Shown one piece after another: positions 1 through 7,946 of a stretch of DNA of 64,000 nucleotides (position 1 is the first letter of the stretch; every line of letters starts with the position of its first letter). The notes below the pieces were generated by a model. It had not been told where the DNA came from and ran no database searches. It saw only the letters and a list, made by a program, of their open reading frames with translations. The translations under genes and the position numbers were made by a program. Location of the stretch: positions 186,001-250,000 of the forward strand of contig NZ_AYMG01000006.1 in NCBI RefSeq assembly GCF_000633455.1, read 5' to 3'. Origin of the DNA: Pedobacter jeongneungensis. Lineage in GTDB: Bacteria > Bacteroidota > Bacteroidia > Sphingobacteriales > Sphingobacteriaceae.

Positions 1-132
1 TGGGTTATTCACCCAACGAATATCGTTCTTTAAACTAGCTTAAGCTCGAAGAAAATAAAAGCATTTTTCATAAGATTTCACCAAAAGTGACGAAGCATCA
101 TTCTAGCTAAAATCCTCAATAATAATCAGCAC

Positions 133-170
133 ACAGGCCGTTTCAATTGTTTTGAAGTGGCCTGTTTTAG
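133..170 (+). terminator. Probable intrinsic terminator of a gene upstream of the window
   Basis: An inverted repeat with outer arms ACAGGCC and GGCCTGT and inner arms TTCAA/TTGAA is followed at once by TTTTAGTTT. This is the form of a rho-independent terminator reading left to right, so a plus-strand gene probably ends before the window start. Bases 1-132 and 171-285 show no coding signal. Confidence 0.55.
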
Positions 171-285
171 TTTATCTCCTGATTTAGCGGTGATGATTGA
201 TCCAGATCTGAACATGGGCCTAATAAAAATAGATGGAGAATGTAACTAATAAACTTATACCATGTCTTAAAGACAAACAAAACCT

Positions 286-1335
286 ATGAACAAGTATAAA
301 AGTATTTTATTTATTTTTTTAATAGCCTTTTTAGCTGGAACCCGGACATTTGCACAGGATAATAAAGTGGCTTTAATTAATACTTTTATAGATAAAGCAA
401 ATCAATCAGGAGCTTTCAACGGAAATATATTAATTGCAGATGGTGGAAAAGTAATCATCAGAAAGTCCATCGGATATGCAGATGCATCAAAAAAGATTCC
501 GCTTAACACGCAATACCGCTTCCATATTGGGTCTATAGCAAAAGAATTTGACGCAGTAGGTATCATGATGCTTCAGGAACAAGGCAAGCTTAACATACAT
601 GATAAAGTTTCCGTTTTTTTTCCTGAGCTTCCCCGTTGGGCCAGCACCATAAGCATTAAAAACCTATTGCAGTACACCAGTGGATTACCCGAAGTAAAAT
701 ATAAAACCGTTCGCAGTGATGCAGATAACTGGAAAGACCTTCAATCCTTAGAAAAACTCGATTTCGATCCCGGAAGTCGCTATGCCTATAATAACAATAA
801 CACTTTTTTACGCAGGCGGATCATTGAGAAAGCAACTGGTATTTCCTTTAATCAATTTGTACAGCAGAATATGCTTAAAGTTGCAGGTATCGGAAATGGT
901 ATGGTTGATCCGGTAGACAGCGATCCACTAATAGCCAGATCATTTAACAATGAATTTAAGCAGGACGGCCTTGAAGTACCGATTTCGGGATGGACTTGTT
1001 TAAATATTGATGATTTTTACAAATGGTCGCAATGCATCAATAACTTTTGCCTGATTAAACCAGCATCCACTGCCGAAATTATTATTCCCTTTGCTGCAGA
1101 TCAGCAATCTGGCCTTGGCGGCGGTGAAGTGAAAGGTAATAAGGTTATCACTCATACGCACGATGGTAGCGCCATACATTACCAGGCGCTATTAACAACA
1201 GACGCTTCCAAAGGCCGGACGATTATTATCCTCTCCAATCAAAGGCAGGGAAATGTTTATGAAATCGCCAACGCAATACAGGCAATTTTAGATAACAAAC
1301 CTTATCAGGAATTACCCAAAATTGGCATAAAATAG
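286..1335 (+). CDS. Secreted serine hydrolase of the beta-lactamase / penicillin-binding-protein-like family
   Basis: This 349-aa protein starts with a signal peptide (about residues 1-24, ending FAQ). The class C beta-lactamase fold is supported by the SxxK motif S83-I-A-K86, the Tyr-x-Asn motif Y168-N-N170 and an H-D-G near residue 293 at the place of the KTG box. In this family the Ser is the nucleophile and the Lys the general base. Members include D-aminopeptidases, esterases and peptidoglycan hydrolases, and few hydrolyse antibiotics, so the substrate cannot be assigned. It has a full-length single domain without the C-terminal extension of some relatives. It stands alone with 144 bp before the next gene, and nothing links it to the pectin locus. 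Confidence 0.85.
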   Translation: MNKYKSILFIFLIAFLAGTRTFAQDNKVALINTFIDKANQSGAFNGNILIADGGKVIIRKSIGYADASKKIPLNTQYRFHIGSIAKEFDAVGIMMLQEQGKLNIHDKVSVFFPELPRWASTISIKNLLQYTSGLPEVKYKTVRSDADNWKDLQSLEKLDFDPGSRYAYNNNNTFLRRRIIEKATGISFNQFVQQNMLKVAGIGNGMVDPVDSDPLIARSFNNEFKQDGLEVPISGWTCLNIDDFYKWSQCINNFCLIKPASTAEIIIPFAADQQSGLGGGEVKGNKVITHTHDGSAIHYQALLTTDASKGRTIIILSNQRQGNVYEIANAIQAILDNKPYQELPKIGIK

Positions 1336-1479
1336 ATACTATTCAGGCTAACAAGGCAAATTGATTATGGCCTTTATCATGGTTTTCACCTCTCTGAGGA
1401 GATAAACTGATTTTAGAGTGATCAATAAAACTGGCTACACCCTGGCCAATATTCTTTAATGCACTGACATTTATTATAT

Positions 1480-1755
1480 TTGAAGATCATAAAAAACGCA
1501 ACTCATTTGAAAACGACCATATTAACTGAATTAAGCTTATCAGAACTCAGTGCCGAAAAGAAAAAACGCGGAGCACTGGTATCCTTTTATATTGCCATCC
1601 TTCTGGTGATGACGGTGGCAGGTATCATGATGACGGTAAGAAAAGGAACAAGCATATTCACTTTTTTACCATTTGTATTTTTGCCAATTTTCCTTTCCAT
1701 CTACAAAGGATATGATGATGTAAAAAAAGAAATCAAGTCAAGGAACGATGCATAA
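1480..1755 (+). CDS. Small two-helix membrane protein of unknown function
   Basis: The reading frame encodes up to 91 aa from a TTG codon; an in-frame stop at 1465-1467 limits any further extension, and the first ATG lies inside the first helix, so TTG (or a GTG/TTG nearby) is the best start. A polar N-terminus rich in Leu, Ser and Glu (LSLSELSAEKKKR) is followed by two hydrophobic segments at about 33-50 and 58-75 and a charged tail. This layout resembles short Bacteroidota proteins that carry the automatic label 'redox-active disulfide protein 2', but no Cys is present, so I do not transfer that name. Function unknown. Confidence 0.5.
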   Translation: MKIIKNATHLKTTILTELSLSELSAEKKKRGALVSFYIAILLVMTVAGIMMTVRKGTSIFTFLPFVFLPIFLSIYKGYDDVKKEIKSRNDA

Positions 1756-1859
1756 TTTCTCAGGATACCATTAAAAATCCTGAAACAGTAACATCGGTTA
1801 ACCAACAAAAAAGGCTTTCCTTCCTACGGCCGGGATTGACTATAATCAGCACTAACAAC

Positions 1860-3068
1860 ATGAGTCATAATCTAAAAAAGTTTCTCTTAAAATCTGTTAT
1901 CGTACTTGCGCTAATACACTTAGCTTACTTTATATACGGTTATTTTAAGTTTGCAGGCATAAGCAAAATTAATATTTACACAGAATTTTATCGTTTCAAA
2001 TTTTACGACGACGTGTCTATTTCTCACTTCTTTGTAACCGGTATATTTTTACTGACAATTCTTATTTTACTGATCCGGAATCACTCCCGACAACAATACA
2101 ACATCCGGAATCTGTTTAAAACCGGGGGTCTCCTACTTCCGATAGTCTTTTTGTCGTTAACCTTCTTTATGAGTTATAGTTTCGGGCTGAACGCTAAACT
2201 TAAGCAGGAATTATCTGAGAAAAACTTCAACACGGATAAAACCTTATTAAATGTTTTAAATCCTTTTTTATACCCTGGCTCTTCCTACAATTCAGAAACA
2301 TTATTTAATGTGACCAATATCCTATATCCAAAACCTTATCCGGTAATTGAGGTAAAGGACACTGTTTTCTACGATTTGGCAGATAAGGAATCTTTTAGTC
2401 TGCAATCTGCATATTACAGTATTGACACTTTAAAAATGCTTACCTCAGGTTACGAAAAGTTAAAAAGTGCAACCAATGCTGCTTCAGAACTGTTCGGCTT
2501 TGATCAGAAAGAATTACAGAAAAGAATCATATTAAAAACCGTTAGAAAGGACAGCACTGAAATTATATTTAAAGGAGCTGAAGTCAATCCGCAATACGAC
2601 GATAACATTTGTATTTTTCTCGAAAACAAGATGCTGATCAGTCCGGTTAACGATCAAACTGTAGCAAAACAACAGCGACAAAATGCGATAGAACGATATA
2701 AACTACTTTATAAGTTAAATAAAGATTCTCTTCTTCAGTCTTTTAAAAAGCTGGATACGCTATTGAAAAAATACAACATAGCATCTTCCATTAAGCCTGC
2801 AGCCCTCACCCAGGATGTTTTTCGTTTTCGGGATAAAGATCAGGATCAGCTGTACCAGATCAGGAATAACTTCGACCGGAATGCATTAATTGAAAAAATC
2901 AACACCCTGAACCGGCTGTTCTACCAACCCGGATATTTTCATTCCTCCATCAGAGAGATTTTCTTTATCGTGCTATTTTCAACCTGGCTTTTTGGATTCG
3001 TAATTTTTGTGATTGCAACTTTTATACGTAAACCGAAACAGCCGAAGCCCGACCCGATAAATCAATAA
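1860..3068 (+). CDS. Membrane protein of unknown function with a large extracytoplasmic domain
   Basis: I prefer the ATG at 1860 to the in-frame TTG at 1836, because the ATG leaves MSHNLKKF directly before the first hydrophobic segment. Three transmembrane helices are seen in the first 110 residues (about 8-28, 52-72, 88-106), then about 260 hydrophilic residues, and one final helix near 365-387 followed by a basic Pro-rich tail. The 3-plus-1 topology with a large middle domain recalls permease-type LPS export proteins (LptF/LptG), but I see no clear family motif and do not assign it. It follows the 91-aa membrane protein by about 100 bp on the same strand and may be cotranscribed. Confidence 0.65.
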   Translation: MSHNLKKFLLKSVIVLALIHLAYFIYGYFKFAGISKINIYTEFYRFKFYDDVSISHFFVTGIFLLTILILLIRNHSRQQYNIRNLFKTGGLLLPIVFLSLTFFMSYSFGLNAKLKQELSEKNFNTDKTLLNVLNPFLYPGSSYNSETLFNVTNILYPKPYPVIEVKDTVFYDLADKESFSLQSAYYSIDTLKMLTSGYEKLKSATNAASELFGFDQKELQKRIILKTVRKDSTEIIFKGAEVNPQYDDNICIFLENKMLISPVNDQTVAKQQRQNAIERYKLLYKLNKDSLLQSFKKLDTLLKKYNIASSIKPAALTQDVFRFRDKDQDQLYQIRNNFDRNALIEKINTLNRLFYQPGYFHSSIREIFFIVLFSTWLFGFVIFVIATFIRKPKQPKPDPINQ

Positions 3069-3135
3069 AATTCCATCGGCTAAACTGACAGGAAAAAACG
3101 GAATAGTTATTTAATAGGTGGCGCAAGAAGTATAC

Positions 3136-3366
3136 TTATAACGCGCATACTTCAAATGCGCCATAACTCACCATTTCCGCATTGTGCGAAACCCGTAGAT
3201 TCAGCTTAAGTTTTTCTATAATACCCTTCGCCGTTTCAATCGCATCATGGATATTGCTCACTCCCCTCACCTCGATACCCCTGCCCATCACTTTGAACTT
3301 ATTCGGTTCAAACTTATCTACAAATTTCTGAAGGTCTTTTGATAATGTATTAATCGTGCTCATCAT
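3136..3366 (-). CDS. Small hypothetical protein (76 aa)
   Basis: A 76-aa soluble protein without signal peptide or membrane segment. Its composition is that of a compact folded domain: an N-terminal helix (INTLSKDLQKFVDKF), a strand-rich middle (KFKVMGRGIEVRGV) and an amphipathic helix (HDAIETAKGIIEKL). Two ATG codons are adjacent at the start and either could be used. I do not recognise the family. It converges with the upstream plus-strand membrane gene and is separated by 175 bp from the aldo/keto reductase upstream of it. Confidence 0.5.
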   Translation of the reverse strand: MMSTINTLSKDLQKFVDKFEPNKFKVMGRGIEVRGVSNIHDAIETAKGIIEKLKLNLRVSHNAEMVSYGAFEVCAL

Positions 3367-3486
3367 TTATATTTTCCATAACAATACCATTTGCCCATCA
3401 TTTGTTTTACCTTTTTTCAAAATTCACACTCCTGAAAAAAACTGGCTTAACATTTTAAGTAGCGCATGAAACAACCGATATGCAAA

Positions 3487-3515
3487 AAGCACGATAGAAT
3501 TTCCCTATCGTGCTT
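3487..3515 (-). terminator. Intrinsic terminator of the aldo/keto reductase gene
   Basis: A perfect 11-bp stem (AAGCACGATAG / CTATCGTGCTT) closes a 7-base loop. On the minus strand the stem is followed by TTTTTG. It lies 27 bp past the stop codon of the reductase gene. Confidence 0.8.
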
Positions 3516-3541
3516 AAACAAATACTATATTGAATGAATGA

Positions 3542-4525
3542 TTAAAACTGCGGCAGTTTAGGTTTTGTGCCCATAATTTCTTCAACCTGCTCTAAAACTT
3601 TTTCGGTTAACAGCGGCACTACCTCCAGGGCAGTTAAATTTTCTTTCAGCTGCGCTCCTTTGGAAGCACCAAGGATAACAGAACTTACATTCGGATTTTT
3701 AAGACACCAGGCAAGCGAAAATTTGGCCAATGAAACATTTAGTTGATCAGCAACTTCCTGCAGTTTTTCTACCTTCTTAAGCCTGTCTGCCTGCAACACA
3801 TTATCTTTCAACCAACCCAGTTTTGCATTTGCCAAACGGGTATCCTTCACATCCCCTTTTGTATATTTCCCAGATAGCAAACCTGATGCTAAAGGCGACC
3901 ATATGGTGGTACCCAAACCATGATCCCTGAAAAGCAACAGAAAGTCATCCTCAAGTTTTTTCCTTTCGAACAGGTTATATTGTGGCTGTTCCATCGCAGG
4001 CCCAACAAGACGGTAATCTTTTGCAACGCCAATGGCCTCTGTAATTTCAGCTGCACTCCATTCTGAGGTTCCCCAATATAGAATTTTACCCTGCTGGATC
4101 AAAGTATTCATTGCCAGCACTGTCTCTTCAATCGGCGTATTTTTATCGGGACGGTGACAAAAGTATAAATCCAGATAATCTACCCGAAGCCGTTTCAATG
4201 CGCCATGGCAGGCCTCTGTAACATGCTTACGCGAGAGCCCCATTTGATTTGGTCCTTTGTTTTCTGTACCAAAAAACACCTTGCTTGATACAACAAAGGA
4301 TTCGCGTTCCCAACCCTGAGATTTAAGGATTTTCCCCATTACCATTTCCGATTTCCCCTCGGCATAACCTTCAGCATTGTCAAAAAAGTTGACGCCTGCA
4401 TCATAGGCAATCCCCATTAACTCATCAGCAACCTTATCGCTGATCTGTGCACCAAAGGTAAGCCAGCTACCCAGCCCCAGCGCACTCACCTGTAAGCCCG
4501 ATTTACCTAATCTTCTATATTCCAT
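3542..4525 (-). CDS. Aldo/keto reductase, Kv-beta-like (AKR6 group)
   Basis: A 327-aa single-domain TIM-barrel oxidoreductase of normal family length. The AKR catalytic tetrad is complete: D49 in FFDNAEGYAEG, Y54, K82 in SSKVFFG and H124 in YFCHRPD. The opening MEYRRLGKSGLQVSALGLG is the usual first beta-hairpin and strand. The DNAEGYAEGKSE and GTSEWSAAEI stretches are typical of the Kv-beta-related AKR6 branch, which uses NADPH to reduce aldehydes or ketones. No signal peptide, so cytoplasmic. It is monocistronic, with its own TAAATTTG box upstream and a strong terminator downstream. The substrate is unknown and nothing ties it to the pectin locus. Confidence 0.9.
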   Translation of the reverse strand: MEYRRLGKSGLQVSALGLGSWLTFGAQISDKVADELMGIAYDAGVNFFDNAEGYAEGKSEMVMGKILKSQGWERESFVVSSKVFFGTENKGPNQMGLSRKHVTEACHGALKRLRVDYLDLYFCHRPDKNTPIEETVLAMNTLIQQGKILYWGTSEWSAAEITEAIGVAKDYRLVGPAMEQPQYNLFERKKLEDDFLLLFRDHGLGTTIWSPLASGLLSGKYTKGDVKDTRLANAKLGWLKDNVLQADRLKKVEKLQEVADQLNVSLAKFSLAWCLKNPNVSSVILGASKGAQLKENLTALEVVPLLTEKVLEQVEEIMGTKPKLPQF

Positions 4526-4542
4526 ATGGATATTTTTTGATT

Positions 4543-4550
4543 CAAATTTA
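4543..4550 (-). promoter_or_regulatory. Candidate Bacteroidota -7 box (TAAATTTG) for the aldo/keto reductase
   Basis: The minus strand reads TAAATTTG, an exact match to the Bacteroidota -7 consensus TAnnTTTG, 18 to 25 bases upstream of the start codon at 4525. A clear TTTG -33 box at the usual spacing is not seen. Confidence 0.45.
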
Positions 4551-4635
4551 GTTTACCATAAACCAGTAAAGGGATAAAAATGTTTCATTTTGATCGCTTT
4601 TTACATTGATCTGAAAAAATTCAGGTTGAGCTTCT

Positions 4636-5085
4636 TTACTGCTTTCTCCGGATTTTGAAAACCATTTTTCTCAGTATTGCAAAACCATTGGTGAGTCTAT
4701 GTTTTTTTGTTACAATAGGAAGGCTTAAAATGGCCAGTAATGAAATACAGGCTGAAATACCCAGTGCGCCCCCGTAACCGTTAAAAAACCGGCTCGTATT
4801 CAGAAAAATAACACAGAATACTGCGCCTGCCAAACCGATTAGCAGGTAACTGGATACCAGGCGGCCGGAAACCATTCCGATAAAGGATGAACCGATAAAA
4901 ACCAGCGGTATATTTTTTACAAGGTAAGGATCAGTGATGTGGGGAAAAAAGTAAAAAAACAGTGCTACGCTAAGGGATAACATGGCAGACGAACGGACCG
5001 GCCCCTGCCCTAAGCCCTCACTCAGGTAGAAGGTAAGCATAGCGCCAAAAAAGCCTACCAGTAGCAATATTGACCCGTTAAGCAT
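4636..5085 (-). CDS. Multi-helix membrane protein, paralogue of its upstream neighbour
   Basis: A 149-aa protein that is almost entirely hydrophobic, with about five membrane helices and a basic C-terminal tail (KHRLTNGFAILRKMVFKIRRKQ). It shares a collinear pattern with the gene just upstream (5078-5644): FYLSEGLGQGPV here against FYLNHYLSLGPV, GSSFIGMVS against CGAFIGMSS, and FFNGYGGALG against LFSGVGGKLG. The two genes overlap by 8 bp, so they are cotranscribed and probably translationally coupled. A heteromeric membrane complex is an inference from that pairing. The family is not one I can name. Confidence 0.65.
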   Translation of the reverse strand: MLNGSILLLVGFFGAMLTFYLSEGLGQGPVRSSAMLSLSVALFFYFFPHITDPYLVKNIPLVFIGSSFIGMVSGRLVSSYLLIGLAGAVFCVIFLNTSRFFNGYGGALGISACISLLAILSLPIVTKKHRLTNGFAILRKMVFKIRRKQ

Positions 5086-5644
5086 AGGAAGAAATTAGAT
5101 AATAAATAAAAGAAGTAATCACTACACCTGCAAAGGCCAGTGTTCCCAGCTTGCCCCCAACCCCCGAAAAAAGGCTTTTAGAAACGATAATGAGTATTGC
5201 AGTAAAAAAACTGGCCGTAAGTACAAACAGGATATTGGGTGCAACTGCCGTGCTCGACATCCCGATAAATGCGCCACAGTAAACAGCTGCAGGCAGCTGC
5301 CGGAGATATTCAGAACTTTTTTTTAATAACGGGAGAAAAGAGCCCGCAAAACCAACGGCCGAAGCAGATATGACCGGTCCGAGGGATAGGTAATGATTCA
5401 GGTAAAAAGAGGTAACTGCGCCGATTGGGATCCAGCATACCACTAAAACATGTTCATACTGGTGTTCGTGATGATGCAGTTGGCCCCTTAAATAAGCTAC
5501 AAGAATTAATGGGCAGATAACCAGTATCGAAATGACAGACCACCAGGACTGCAGGTGTTCACGAAAAATGGCAAATAAAAAAATGACCTGGATGGCTAAA
5601 AGGAATATAATCGAAATCTTTCTACTCAACTTTCTGATGCTCAT
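5078..5644 (-). CDS. Multi-helix membrane protein, first gene of an overlapping paralogous pair
   Basis: A 188-aa protein with about six membrane helices. A His-rich loop (QLHHHEHQYEH) follows the second helix, and the downstream partner lacks it. The C-terminal 125 residues carry the same conserved blocks as that partner: FYLNHYLSLGPV, CGAFIGMSS and FSGVGGKLG. The first two helices plus the His-rich loop are extra. The His cluster might bind a metal, but this is speculation. The gene has an exact TAATTTTG promoter box about 30 bases before its start codon. Confidence 0.65.
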   Translation of the reverse strand: MSIRKLSRKISIIFLLAIQVIFLFAIFREHLQSWWSVISILVICPLILVAYLRGQLHHHEHQYEHVLVVCWIPIGAVTSFYLNHYLSLGPVISASAVGFAGSFLPLLKKSSEYLRQLPAAVYCGAFIGMSSTAVAPNILFVLTASFFTAILIIVSKSLFSGVGGKLGTLAFAGVVITSFIYYLISSYA

Positions 5645-5671
5645 GTAGCAAAACGGCGGGGCTTATTTTTG

Positions 5672-5679
5672 CAAAATTA
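5672..5679 (-). promoter_or_regulatory. Candidate -7 box (TAATTTTG) for the two-gene membrane operon
   Basis: On the minus strand TAATTTTG matches TAnnTTTG exactly, about 28 bases before the start codon at 5644. No convincing -33 box is visible. Confidence 0.45.
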
Positions 5680-5760
5680 CTAAAAAAGGATTGATTTCAG
5701 TCCACGGACTCCATTAAGGCTAATCCTTTACCAGAATTAGGCATTCAGGAATGATACATT

Positions 5761-6258
5761 TTAAAAGCAAAGCGCATCTCCAAACTTTTTGGTAGCATAT
5801 GCCTTATAAATATTATTTGCCCGCTGGATCTGGTCCTGAGATATATTTTCATCCTTCATCACTTTGCTTCCTTCCAATACGCGGTATGCCTGGCCGTCTT
5901 TGATATAGATCCGGTATTCTGTTTTGATGGTATCGCCCGCAGCCGGCCCACCTTCAATCATTTCAAAACAGAATATGGGCTTTCCTGCACGATAGAAATA
6001 ACTGGTCGTCCATGATCCGTCACCAATCGATCCCGATTCGGTTATTTTAACAATGGTTTTACCCTCAAAAAAATAATTTACCTTTCCCTCTTCCACACAT
6101 CCGGCCTTTTCATATTTATAATGCTGTTGACTCAGTTTAAGCGCGTTTATCCTGTTGTACTCCTTGCGTATGGCTGCTATAGTTACATCATTTTGCGCAA
6201 AGGCCTGTCCGCATAGCAAAAAAGAGAAAATGAACAATAGGTTTTTGTAAGGTTTCAT
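5761..6258 (-). CDS. Small secreted or periplasmic protein of unknown function
   Basis: A 165-aa protein with a clear signal peptide (MKPYKNLLFIFSFLLCGQAFAQ). The mature part alternates strand-like segments (KVNYFFEGKTIVKITES, WTTSYFYRAGKPIFCFEM, KTEYRIYIKDGQAYRVLEG) and ends in a helical tail (QIQRANNIYKAYATKKFGDALCF), with Cys near both ends of the mature chain that could form a disulphide. Several Bacteroidota exported proteins of about this size share such a layout, but I do not recognise a named family. It appears monocistronic, with a TAAATTTG box upstream. Confidence 0.65.
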   Translation of the reverse strand: MKPYKNLLFIFSFLLCGQAFAQNDVTIAAIRKEYNRINALKLSQQHYKYEKAGCVEEGKVNYFFEGKTIVKITESGSIGDGSWTTSYFYRAGKPIFCFEMIEGGPAAGDTIKTEYRIYIKDGQAYRVLEGSKVMKDENISQDQIQRANNIYKAYATKKFGDALCF

Positions 6259-6306
6259 AGGTTGAAATTGATTTGATGTTTTTAATTTCTGAAATTGTTA
6301 TCGATG

Positions 6307-6314
6307 CAAATTTA
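6307..6314 (-). promoter_or_regulatory. Candidate -7 box (TAAATTTG) for the small secreted protein
   Basis: The minus strand reads TAAATTTG, an exact TAnnTTTG match, 49 to 56 bases upstream of the start codon at 6258. Confidence 0.4.
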
Positions 6315-6476
6315 ATACCATGCAGTTCTTATTTCTCATTAAATGATCATTCCGTTTTTTTTCCCGCACTTTTATTACATATCCTGCAAAATAAAAAGGA
6401 ATGTTGTTTTCATCTCTTTAAATACCTACATCTTTTCTAAATTAAAGAACGAACTTCTCAAACTAATCAGGATTGG

Positions 6477-7841
6477 CTAGTCTGACGTTCTAAATTTAAC
6501 CAGATTTTCATTAATGTGTTTCTGGCCATCTATTGTATCTGCAGATATATTCTTAAATACAACGTTCTCAACAGGCAATGTTTTTTCCCCTTTAACATGT
6601 GATATAAATTTCACGTGCGCTGCTTTTACATTTTCAAGAAAAATATCTTTAATTGGTGTTAGTTTCACCTGAACAGTTGGCACAAGATTTTTCCACTGAT
6701 ATAATACGTCTGTCTCAATCCCCAGAATCCCCTGTTCAATATTTCCAGCGGTAATATTTCTTGCATATATGTTTTTCACATATCCTCCCATGCGCTCATT
6801 GGTTTTAATGAAAACCAGATGGTTAAGTTTAGCCCCATCAAGCACCTTGCAGTTCTCTACCAGCACGTTTTCTATCCCACCCGAAAGCTCACTTCCTATA
6901 GCCACCAATTGGTGACCATTCTTGACCGTGCAGTTTCTTATGATGATGTTTTTTGATGGTGTTTTCAATCGCCATCCCTCCGGATTCCGACCAGACTTTA
7001 TCGCAATTGCATCGTCGCCCTGGTCAAAAAAACACTCTTCTATCAGTACATTCTGGCTCATTTCCGGATCTACCCCGTCATTATTGTGCCCATGAGCAAA
7101 AACATTTATCTTTCTGATCACAACATTCTTGCACAAATAGGGATGGATCGTCCAAAACGGACTGTTAGTGATCTTAATTCCATCTAACAGGACATTTTCA
7201 CAACGATTGAACTGAATAAACTGAGGTCTGAGATTTGCGGTATCGTTAACCATTTGCCTTGCGGAAACAGGTTCATATGCCGAGGCGAGATTATAAAGAC
7301 GCTTGATACTTTCCATATGAGCCTTTGGTCTTGCAAACCACTTTGACCATGTCCCCATCTGCGCCTTGATTTCCCCTTGACCACTTATACCTATATTTTT
7401 GCATTTATAGGCATATATCAGAGGGGAGTAATTAAGACACTCCATTCCTTCCCACGAGCTATTTACTGCGGGGAGATAATCTTTTGGGTCAGCAGAAAAA
7501 AGTAATGTTGCCCCTTTTTCCAAATGGAGATTTACATTACTCTTGAGATGGATTTTCCCCGTGAGCCATTCGCCCTGTGGTACCACAACAGTTCCCCCAT
7601 TAATACTGTTTGCTTTGCTTATTGCACCGGCAATCGCCTGAGTGGTTCGGGCCATATCTCCTTTAACTGCCCCGAATGCTACAATGTTAAACTTTTCGCA
7701 ACTGCTAAAATCCGGAACCGTAATTGGCGACATCTTAAAAGGTACCTTTAGGTATACCTTGCGGAGTTTTACCGTTGTTTTTTGAATGAAAGATACCAGG
7801 ATAATGGACACCAGCATCAGGCAGATTGTTTGTCTCTTCAC
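6477..7841 (-). CDS. GH28 family polygalacturonase / rhamnogalacturonan hydrolase
   Basis: A 454-aa right-handed beta-helix enzyme with a hydrophobic N-terminal segment (about 5-20) acting as signal peptide or anchor. The GH28 catalytic Asp set is present: NDGVDPE at 254-260, DQGDDAIAIKSG from 273 with the Asp pair 276-277, then NGHQLVAIGSE around 308-318, which has Gln where many GH28s have Gly (GHG), and FIKTN near 344. The variant GHQ and the long insert around 160-205 suggest an exo-acting or rhamnogalacturonan-type enzyme rather than a classical endo-polygalacturonase; this is inference. It is the third gene after SusC and SusD on the same strand, 105 bp from SusD, so it likely attacks the homogalacturonan or RG-I backbone fragments that the pair imports. 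Confidence 0.9.
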   Translation of the reverse strand: MKRQTICLMLVSIILVSFIQKTTVKLRKVYLKVPFKMSPITVPDFSSCEKFNIVAFGAVKGDMARTTQAIAGAISKANSINGGTVVVPQGEWLTGKIHLKSNVNLHLEKGATLLFSADPKDYLPAVNSSWEGMECLNYSPLIYAYKCKNIGISGQGEIKAQMGTWSKWFARPKAHMESIKRLYNLASAYEPVSARQMVNDTANLRPQFIQFNRCENVLLDGIKITNSPFWTIHPYLCKNVVIRKINVFAHGHNNDGVDPEMSQNVLIEECFFDQGDDAIAIKSGRNPEGWRLKTPSKNIIIRNCTVKNGHQLVAIGSELSGGIENVLVENCKVLDGAKLNHLVFIKTNERMGGYVKNIYARNITAGNIEQGILGIETDVLYQWKNLVPTVQVKLTPIKDIFLENVKAAHVKFISHVKGEKTLPVENVVFKNISADTIDGQKHINENLVKFRTSD

Positions 7842-7946
7842 TTTTCTCTTAATTAGTGTAAATCGATCGGGGTTATAATAGTGGATTAATCCTTAAAAAC
7901 ATCACAATAGATTAATACCACTATTTTTTCAAAATATTTAACCGTT

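Noticed and set aside
1836..1859. TTG start for the 410-residue membrane protein
   Set aside because: An ATG eight codons later gives a better N-terminus right before the first helix.
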